A DNA stretch of 64,000 bases from Porites lobata (lineage: Eukaryota > Cnidaria > Anthozoa > Scleractinia > Poritidae). The notes under the pieces were generated by a model. That model was not told where the DNA came from. It searched no databases and saw only the letters and a program-made list of their open reading frames with translations. Where the stretch lies: NCBI GenBank assembly GCA_942486035.1, contig CALNXK010000033.1:3067001-3131000 (forward strand), given 5' to 3'. Positions 22,301 through 30,600 of this stretch are shown here, one piece after another (position 1 is the stretch's first letter; each line of letters starts with the position of its first letter). The translations under genes and the position numbers were made by a program.

Positions 22301-24580
22301 CGAGCAGAAGTAAAATCGTTTGACAAATCACAATTAAAGCATGTTGAAACAGAAGAGAAAAACCCAACCCCCACAGCACAAACATTAAGAGAGGAACTGG
22401 TGCCAGATGAACTACCAGACAGATCAGCAGAATTAAAGGAGATTCAAGGATTTGACCCTGCTAAAAAACTTAAACATGTAGAAACTGCTGACAAAACACA
22501 TCTTCCCACTAAAGAAGGTATGATTGGATGCTCTAAAAGATCTGAGTAAAAGAGTGATTCTTTTTAAATTGAATTAATCCTTATTAATCCTTTACGCCCC
22601 GATGTCTACTTGCAAATTCTCCAGTCTGATCTGATCTCCATACATTTTTTGAAGAATTAGCTGAGAGAATTTGATAAGAAATTAAATTTAGATTAGATTC
22701 AAATAAAGGGAGTAAAGAGAGGCAGGGACCAACTGTAGGTGTTCATTTTATTTAAATAATGGGAGAAAAGAAAGGCAGGGGTGTCCAGGTGTCCATCCTG
22801 TGGTGTCCATGTTTAAAAAAGGGAGTAAAGAAAGGCAGGGAAATAAAAGGAGTGTCCATCTTACAGAGATCCAAATAATGGGAGAAAAGAAAGGCAGGGA
22901 CCAACTGTAGGTGTCCATGTTACAGTGGTGTCCATGTTATAGAGATTTAAATAAAGGGAGTAAAGAAAGGCAGGGACCAACAGTAGGTGTCCATTTTACT
23001 GAGGTGTCCATGTTACAGAGATCCAAATAATGGGAGAAAAGAAAGGCAGGGACCAACTGTAGGTGTCCATCTTATAGAGGTGTCCATTACAAGAGAGTTA
23101 ACTGTATTTTTAAAAAATTCTTTCAGAAATCAAGGAGGAGGCTAAAGAGACAAGGGCAGAAGTAAAGAGTTTTGATCACTCAAAGCTGAAACACGTTGAG
23201 ACAGAGGAGAAAAATCCACTTCCTAAACAATCAGGCAAGTGTGCTTTGTTCTGAGCGACAAGACACCTTTGATTGACTGGTGCCAGTTAGTACTGACCGA
23301 CATTTGAGACAATGATTTTAGTGGCTTAACAGACAAAGTTGTAGTTACATCCTTCTGTAGCGACAATTTTGCGATCGTCAGATGACAGCGTCTCACAAGT
23401 TTATAGAGAAAGATCTCTTGTATTGTTTGAGAAACAGCTAAAGGAAATTTAAACTACTGTTTTTGTGATAACCTACTTTGGTTTTTCTTGTACACAAGGC
23501 TATACTTTGTGGCAAATGAGATGTTTCAGTTTTTCATGAACAAACACGTTAAACAAAAAAGTTTAAATTTAATACTAACTTCTTTTATACTCTTGCAAAT
23601 GGAAAAGATGATAGAGTAACCTAACATGTAAGATTTAAGTGTACCTATTTAAAAATAAGAGAGTATTTTGAGAGTTGTTAACTTATTTCTAAGAGTTTGA
23701 ACTATTTTCTACCAGATCTATTTTTGCCAAATGGTTTATATTATTCAGATGTTATACGTTAAAATGATTATATTTTTTGATTACAGTAAATTGCTATAAA
23801 GGGCAGATATGTCCCAACACTTTTGTTACAATTTGCACCAATGTATTAACCTCACTATAGTTGAATAAAATATGCTTGCTTTATGAGCTGAGAAATGTCT
23901 GTGCCTCTCTTGTGTCAGTCATCAAAAAAGCTACGTTTGAATGGAAATATCAAACAGATGGGCCTTGAGATTAACCGTTTACATAATGCTGGAAATTTTT
24001 TCTGGTGGTCTTCTTCACCCTGTCAAGCAGTCAGCTTCTTGTTTAAAGATTTAAGCACTGCAATAGCTGCACAGTAACTTCCAACTTTAGTGGATAAATC
24101 AATGCATAATTGTACACTCCATTATTAGTTAGAATAGTGTTTTATTGTCGACTGCTGTAACATTGTGCTTAATCAGGTTTTCAGCAATTAAAGAATTGCA
24201 AAGAACGAAGAACAGGGACAACTCCAAAAATGCTATTTTAGTTCAAGCCACAGTTGATTTTCTTTAACATTGGGTTTTGATGCGAAGAATTTGTTTGTCA
24301 TTTAATCTTTTTACGTGGTTATCACTTTGATTGATAGGTTGCATTCTGTTTACAGCTTGAGGCCATATATGATTGCATAGGTGCCAGACAAGTTACAGTA
24401 AATATCGTTATCTATCTGAGATAAGTTAAAAACCGTAAGCTTGCTTAAAACTCTCTTAAGACATTCACCCTTCATTAATGCATGCACTTTTAACCTGTAA
24501 TGCAGTCAATGTAATGTTAAATAATAACAGTCTTCTGTGGCTTTTAACCAGACATCCAAGAGGAGAAGGCTGCGTCATGA
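16342..24580 (+). CDS. multi-repeat beta-thymosin (thypedin-like), 13 repeats
   Basis: Exons: 16342-16441, 16747-16866, 17017-17127, 18284-18403, 19223-19330, 19718-19843, 20318-20425, 20841-20960, 21188-21295, 21810-21929, 22275-22517, 23127-23234, 24552-24580 (stop TGA). All introns are phase 1 and the spliced frame is open for 506 residues. Each exon encodes one beta-thymosin repeat, for example SEVKSFDTSKLKKTHTEEKN followed by PLPSKE; the actin-binding LKKTET motif is mostly LKHVET here. Exon 11 holds two repeats fused without an intron. Monomeric thymosin sequesters G-actin; multi-repeat forms can also nucleate or bind filaments (family knowledge). There is no signal peptide. Exon 4 contains EEMRPDSLPDVSE, very close to the Hydra peptide pedin, whose precursor thypedin is a repeat protein of this type. 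Repeats alternate long (40-45 aa) and short (36-37 aa). The intron after exon 12 has a GC donor. Coding exons are supported by repeat alignment throughout. Confidence 0.93.
19010..19195 (-). mobile_element. tRNA-related SINE fragment
   Basis: Contains AACTGGCCGAAGGCAAACC, AAGGATTTGAACTC and GATCGGGACTTGAACACGGG; on the minus strand the last reads as a B-box-like GTTCAAGTCC. I recall this as a common anthozoan dispersed sequence. It lies in a thymosin intron, just upstream of exon 5. Confidence 0.55.
19366..19585 (+). repeat. two copies of a dispersed ~110-bp satellite-like unit
   Basis: Two tandem copies of the unit containing GAAAGCTA.TGAGCAGTACTT and TGGTACTGTTTATTATGCTG, then GGTGGTTCTAACTTTTGAAT and GATGAAATCCTATGGTGTGA. 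The same unit forms a longer array at 46045-46435 and single pieces near 39845-39925 and (inverted) 42285-42365. Confidence 0.85.
20042..20190. mobile_element. MITE with CAACATTGT-rich body
   Basis: GTTACACTGGACAATT on the left is an imperfect complement of AATTGTCCTGTTTAAC on the right; the body is rich in GCAACATTGT and its complement. It lies in a thymosin intron. Confidence 0.65.
22690..23095 (+). repeat. irregular minisatellite in thymosin intron 11
   Basis: The core GGGAG(T/A)AAAGAAAGGCAGGG occurs six times (22708, 22761, 22821, 22880, 22956, 23032), spaced 53 to 76 bp, with variable numbers of AGGTGTCCATGTTACAGAG between cores. Confidence 0.9.
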
Positions 24581-24826
24581 GACACCAGAGCACCAAGGTC
24601 GGACACATGATTGGAGCATTACTGGACTATTATGGGACCTGCAATTGTACCAAGGAATTTTGTAGCTGATCTTTTCTAGTAAGAATTCTACAAGGTTTTT
24701 TCCATTTTTCACTGCTCACCCGCCAAGGCGAAGTATACTATGATAATCTTACAAATTTTGTAAAACGGAAAGGGGACAATTTCAAAGTGAAAGAAAAATT
24801 ATTTGTAACGTAGTATAATTATTATT

Positions 24827-24832
24827 AATAAA
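24827..24832 (+). terminator. polyadenylation signal of the thymosin gene
   Basis: AATAAA lies about 250 bp downstream of the stop codon, in an AT-rich stretch with no closer canonical signal noticed. Its use is inferred. Confidence 0.5.
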
Positions 24833-24914
24833 GTTTTCACAATCAAAGACATTTATGTTTATACTCTTATTTTGAGAACATTGACATTGTTTTGACCCGG
24901 TTAAAATGAATTGA

Positions 24915-25130
24915 TTGTTGCAAGTCCTAAGGGTGACCAACTTGAATTTTCTCCTAACAATATCCTCACATCGTCAAGAGAGAAGGTAATGAGAACTGAT
25001 AAAATTAATGATCATGAAGAGGGAGATTCTTTGGTCTTTTATCAGATTCTCTCAACTTGTTATTTCAGGAAATGTATAGAGATCATTGTGGAGAATTTGT
25101 TTGTGGATATTGAGGCAGAAAGGGTATAGA
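24915..25130 (-). mobile_element. CTTTAAGCCCC MITE, reverse copy
   Basis: Reads in reverse the blocks of the 13.4 kb copy: TTGAATTTTCTCCTAACAAT, AATGATCATGAAGAGGGAGA, CTCTCAACTTGTTATTTCAG, GGAGAATTTGTTTGTGGATA. Termini are degraded. Confidence 0.7.
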
Positions 25131-25379
25131 GCCTCGCTCTGCAGAGCTTTGTCTTAGACTAATATGAAGGACGTGTGTTTTTTTACTTGTTTTTAAATTT
25201 TCATCAGGGGAAGAATGTTTATAATCCCCCCCAATCTCTTAAGCCTCCCCTCCCCTAGTTATTCTTCAGAAATAAATGATAGACTGTATGAATCAATCAC
25301 GACTGGACTGATCTGGCAGTTGGTTTTGGCCAATTTTTTATTTTCTCTGCGAGACATCAATTTGACACTTGAACTCTTG

Positions 25380-25557
25380 CCCCCCAGAAGACACGTGGTA
25401 TGGCGTGATTCTGTGGGTGTTGAGAGTTCTAGGTCAGGGCTTAAATCAGATTGCGCGGATATTTTTCAGCAGAGTTTTCTCTGGTTGTTACGCCATACTG
25501 ACAAGCCCCAAAGAGGGCAAAACAGCTGTCTATGGCTACAATCCCGCTCTGTTTTGA
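25380..25557 (+). pseudogene. unassigned exon-like open stretch
   Basis: After a clean acceptor (CTTGCCCCCCAG) an open frame runs EDTWYGVILWVLRVLGQGLN, on through SGCYAILTSPKEGK to YGYNPALF and stop TGA. It has a hydrophobic amphipathic segment and more balanced codon use than its surroundings. I do not recognise it. It has no start codon or upstream exon that I can see, so it may be an alternative terminal exon, a captured exon or chance. Confidence 0.25.
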
Positions 25558-26962
25558 GTTCTTTCGGTGTCATGTTGATGTCTTGCAGAGTTAATTTTCA
25601 CGTAGGACGATCAGCATTGCAATATTCTGCTTGCAGAATTTAATATGATCTGGAATAGTTAATTTAGCAACTGGAAGTTTGGATTTGTTTTTTATCACTG
25701 GCTGCATGACCTCCAACCTTCTTGTACTTGAGCTTATCCACTTTCTTTTGTAGGTCTTTAGGGAAAACTGATACTATCGTCTTTTCTAAATTAAGTAACC
25801 CCCCCTCTCCCCCGTCTCTATTAAGCCCCCCATATGGGCTTAAAAGAGGATTTACGGTAAGGCATTGTTCAGACTTGGTTCCTTGGCACAGTGCCCTAGT
25901 ATGGTACTTACTGGGCACAAATGTAAACCCACCCTTTTTTCAAGTACGTACGATCCTCACCAGCGTAATGTATTCACTGCTGTCAATCGAGGGAAATTTG
26001 CATAATTTGTTGAAAAGAAGCTAATTATGTTTGGACTAAAGTAGTTGTTGAAATTCCACTGAATTGAACACAAACGTTAAGCCGTGTTAAAAGCGTAATA
26101 AGGCATTAATGCATTAGTCTCTGTGTTGTCACGCAACATTTCTCCCCCTTTGTGTCGTCACGCAACGTTCCCCTTTTGTGCTGTCACGCAGCGTTCCTCA
26201 CCTCAAGGTTCCTCCTCTTTTGTTGTGAGGAACGTTGCATGACAAAACCAAAAACGGCTGTGAAGCAGACTATTAATGCATCGACTAAGCAAAAAACCCT
26301 CCAGATATTTTTAACGTGTTTCCTTTTTATTGATGGTAATAATTTATTGCATTTAACATTAAATTTTGAAATAAACTTTCTTCCTACGTGTTAAACGTCT
26401 CTTCAGAGTTTTAACTTAACCCTTATTCTGCCTAGGACCAGTCATGTAATTTTCATGTTACACAACTAACAATATGCTCGTCTTTCTGTCAATACTTTTA
26501 AATTACATGACGCAAAATGTTTCAAGCGTTACTCAGAATGCATCTTTGACCGGGGGGGTGGTACCCCTAATTTTAAGGGGGGGGGGCTTCGCCCATTATT
26601 GACAGATTTCCTTACCCCTTGATTTACTTAAAGCCTGAAAAAGGTATCCGCCTTTGGCGGCCACCAGCGAGGAAGGTGAAACGCGTCTCTCCTCCTCTCG
26701 CGCTCGCGAATTTCGCTCGGTATGGTTAAAATAACACGAAGTATGAACAAAGTATCATTTGGCAGTTCACTAAATATTTGTTTTTTGAGTGCGTTTTCTA
26801 GCTTTTTTTGCGAATAAAGTTTCCATACAAGCAGTTTCGTGTAAATATTGCAACATAATTTCCATGTTGTCAACCTTCGTAAATACCAGTATTACAATGT
26901 AAGTAACTTTGCTTTTTAAATCTCGCTGAAGAAAAGAGCTATCTCCCTTCTGGTTCATTTCT

Positions 26963-27309
26963 CCAGACGTAATTAATGGATAAACCAATAAACGATATTA
27001 ATCGATAGTAATCGATATCAATCATCAATGAAGGTCAATTTCCGAAATATTGATCGATAGAGATCGATAAAGGAAATGATCTCGATTAATATTGATGATT
27101 TTCGGATAGAAATCGATAATGATTTTTTATCGATTCCTATCGATTGTTATCGATTTGTTAATCGATAATAAACGATAAATTATTTTTCTCTGACTTCGAT
27201 TTCTATCGATTTCCGATATCAATCGATAATAATTAGAGGATTAAATCGATTAATATCGATGATATCGATTGATTTCCGATATCGATTTTTATCGATTAAC
27301 TACGTCTGG
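26963..27309. mobile_element. palindromic element packed with ATCGAT motifs
   Basis: CCAGACGTA at the left end and TACGTCTGG at the right are perfect inverted repeats, flanked by the direct duplication ATTTCT (26957-26962 and 27310-27315). The 347-bp body contains ATCGAT sixteen times, mostly as AATCGATAA or TTATCGATT. No open frame. Confidence 0.8.
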
Positions 27310-27615
27310 ATTTCTAAAGGGACACACGGGCCATAACGATAAGGCGTATCATGATAATGGAATTCCTTGACGATCTAAAGCGTTCAGAGGGAATAAATAC
27401 ACTCTACCAAAACTATTGCTGCTTTATACAATATCTTCATAACTTAAACTGTTTTATACTGCGATGGTCCGTCAGTTTTTGAACACCACACTTTTACAGA
27501 AAGTTCTTCATGGACGGGAACATCGCCGGATAGCGTATCACTTGATCAGCCAGCACAACTGTTTAAAAGCTTCGAATAAGGCGTGTCCCTTCCTTTTAAA
27601 ATCTCTCTCTCTTGT

Positions 27616-30600
27616 TTAATCTTCTCCATTAATATGTCTCCTAATCCAGCGAGAATATATCGACACTCGAGTGTAAACACTGTACTTTCCAATCCTTCCG
27701 CAGCCATCTCCCCAGGAAATGATTCCCGCCAGCACCCAGCGCCCGCGGTTTTCGATAGTTAGCGGACCTCCAGAGTCTCCAGTGCAGGAGTCACCAAGTG
27801 TCCCATTGAAATGTCCAGCGCAAAACCATGTTCCTTGTGACTTTGTATCTGTGTGACTTTTTGCACGTTGTTTGCTTCACAACTGGCGCGATTGCTTTGC
27901 GCATGCGTTTAACGAGACGTCTTCCGTGTCCTTTTCCGCCCCAACCTATGTTACGGATTATAGTACGTATTAGTTGCAGGTAAATGTTGTTTTTTTAAAA
28001 AAATACTGAAGTCTAGAAGAGCGAATAAGAGTTAAACTGTTGAAGGAGCATTTGGGGTTGTAATTGGGACCTTATTTAAGGTCCTAGTCGGAGCATAATG
28101 TGGGGCCTAATATGCACCTACCTGTGATCACCCCAATGTTCCCTGGCTTCAGTAGAATCCTATCAGAGTCCCGTATTTTCAATGGAAGGCAGATCGGTTT
28201 GACGTAATCAGTGTAAACAACCTTCCTGCTAAGATGGATAAGTGCGATATCCGAATCATAGTCTGCGGCGATAAACTTGCTATGAATGATAATTCTGTCC
28301 GGGCGTATGATTTGTTCCCTACGACGTTCTCGCTTGTGGGTAAACATTTTCCCAAGTCGTACCTCGAAATCGTTGACTGTAATACCTGTTGAACGGCATT
28401 AGTTGATTAGATATCTGACTTGTCCCTCGTCGTCTCTCAGAGAGAGTCGGAAGCGAGGTTAAGGGAAGGGCGAGGGAAGAAAGAGGGGAGACCTCACTTT
28501 TCCCATCACCCTTGCGCTCTCTTAGGTCGCACGTGCGATCCAAACACACACACCGTCGGTTCATTAAATGCTTTCATGTGGGTGACGTCGTTTCAAAGTC
28601 AACACGAAGACAAAGGAAGAAATGTGGGGGCAAGTGGTGCGGTAGAAAATAATAACAAAGTCTTCTTGGTAATTATTGAACATGAGTGTGATAATTGCGC
28701 AACACTCTCCAGTTTTCGACACTTGAAAAAGGGACAGAATAATTCTAGATTGGTCCACAAGCAACCCAATGACTTTAAGATCTACACTTTTAGCCCTGTG
28801 ACAACCTGTCCAGCGTTTGACAATCAACGAAGTCTGCGTCTTGCGTTTAAGCCATGTTAGTGGACCAAAACCTAATTTCTCCTTATTATCCAACTTCTAT
28901 TTCAATATAACCAAGTAGTGATTACGATACGATATGTATGAAGAACAGCATAAATAATACGAATGTTGATATAAGGTCCTTGATTTACTTCCTTTCCAGC
29001 TTAAGGCGTAAAAGACTTGAGAAAGTACGTGGCGCGCTTCACACGCGTCATGTGCTCAGGGGGAAAGCGATCGCCAAACAAGCTACTGTACATTTATGAT
29101 ATTTTCTTTTCCGCAAATTCTTACCTCTTGCTACACAATGAGCAGCAGTCACCACCCATCTATCTGACACAAGAGATCCACCGCAGAAATGTCGTTTCTC
29201 ACGCATGCGCCATAGACTAACTTGCCATGGATTTGAACCCGCCAAAACCTTCTTTCCACCAACGATCTTGCCTCGACCATGAGGTGGGATAATGGGTCGG
29301 CCACAAACTAACAGAAAAAAGGTAAAAATTTGCGAATGAGTTTGTGATTGGTAGAGTTCAATTTAGCCGATGCTGTCAGTTTGAGGTGTAAAATTTCGCC
29401 CAGAATACTGAGCGGTTGTGACGAGCTTAAAGTGATTGTTAACCTGCGTAGCAGGCTTTTCTTTTCAGAGCGAAAAGGAAACAAGGATATCGAGAAAACG
29501 CGCGCACATGAAAGACCCGGGAGAGGAGGCTTCCTCTCCAATTCGCCTGTTCACCTCGCGTGGTGTTCTTTAAAAACTAATAACAAACTAAACGGTACCT
29601 GAAGATGATTATTCTTACCACAGATAAATAAGCAGATCAATACATTCTACATTACAAGGTTCTTCCGGGTACGTTAGAAGCCGCGACATGTTTTCACGCG
29701 ACAGCAATTGCTCTTCCCGCACATGAAAACATTTGCTATGTGACGCAGATCGCGGACAGAATGGAATGTTACTCGAGTGCTGATCCCGCTCAACAAATAT
29801 TCGCCTCACGTTTTGTTCAACTGTAAACTTTAAGAGAATAGGAGGGATCGATCCTTGGACGCTAAAAAAGTTATAATTTATTTGTTTACGAGACGGCGCC
29901 TCTGACAAGGAGAAAAGGTTTGATCATACCAACCTTCATCAAGCCCTCTTGATACCCGCAGGTAAGCCTGTGCCTCTTGGAATCCTGCGTCGTTGGTAGC
30001 CCTGCATGCATACAACCCTCTGTCACCAAGTTCTACCGATACAATCAATAAACGTCCTTTGAAGAAAGCAATTCTGTCTCCGGTGACTTGTTCCCCATCC
30101 TTAAACCACGTGATCTGTGTATCCGGGGACGAAGTTGAACAGGAAAGAACAACATCTTGTGATTCTTTAACTGTGGTATTGCTTGGTGTCTTGACAAATT
30201 TTGGAAGAGCTGACAGTAATGAAACACATTAATTTTAGTTCTTTCTGAACTGAGATGGCCTTGGGCTCCTGACTGTTCTCAATAAAGAATCGAAAGCTCA
30301 AGTTGAAACTTCAGAGGCGAGGAACCAAACCATACTGGACAGTGCTAGTGGGCTGCGGCCAAATAACGGGAAATTGAAGGTTTTGGTTTTCCCGCGAGTT
30401 AAAGTCACTTTTTTGTGGTTTCGTCTTGACATTTGCCTGTTTTCAATGAAAGTGAGCTTAGCTGCTGCCTGTTTGTTCCTTTCCTGGGATCCTTAGCGAT
30501 AGCGTCCCTCGTATTATCGTCTGCACGAGATACAGCGACGATTTACCCTATTTTTTTTTCTGTTTTTTATACATATATATTTCGGTTTTTAGTGGGCCTT

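Larger units (their letters stand above)
24581..27615. other. convergent intergenic region between the thymosin and short-protease genes
   Basis: Holds the thymosin 3' UTR, a CTTTAAGCCCC MITE (24915-25130, reverse), a few GTCACGCAACGTTCC repeats near 26125-26240, a G-run near 26550-26590 and the ATCGAT element at 26963-27309. One open stretch at 25369-25557 is listed separately. No other gene is seen. Confidence 0.7.

Noticed and set aside
25215..25643. 142-residue open frame on the plus strand
   Set aside because: Low-complexity start and no recognisable domain; it overlaps the better exon-like frame at 25380-25557 in another frame.
28420..28893. Overlapping open frames of 109-146 residues on both strands
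   Set aside because: They fall in a purine/pyrimidine-rich dispersed repeat and intron of the short protease; no conserved motif.
30050..30070. Apparent frameshift in the Ig exon of the short protease
   Set aside because: On re-reading the bases (TTCTTCAAAGG on the minus strand) the frame is intact and the exon is 276 nt like its paralogue.
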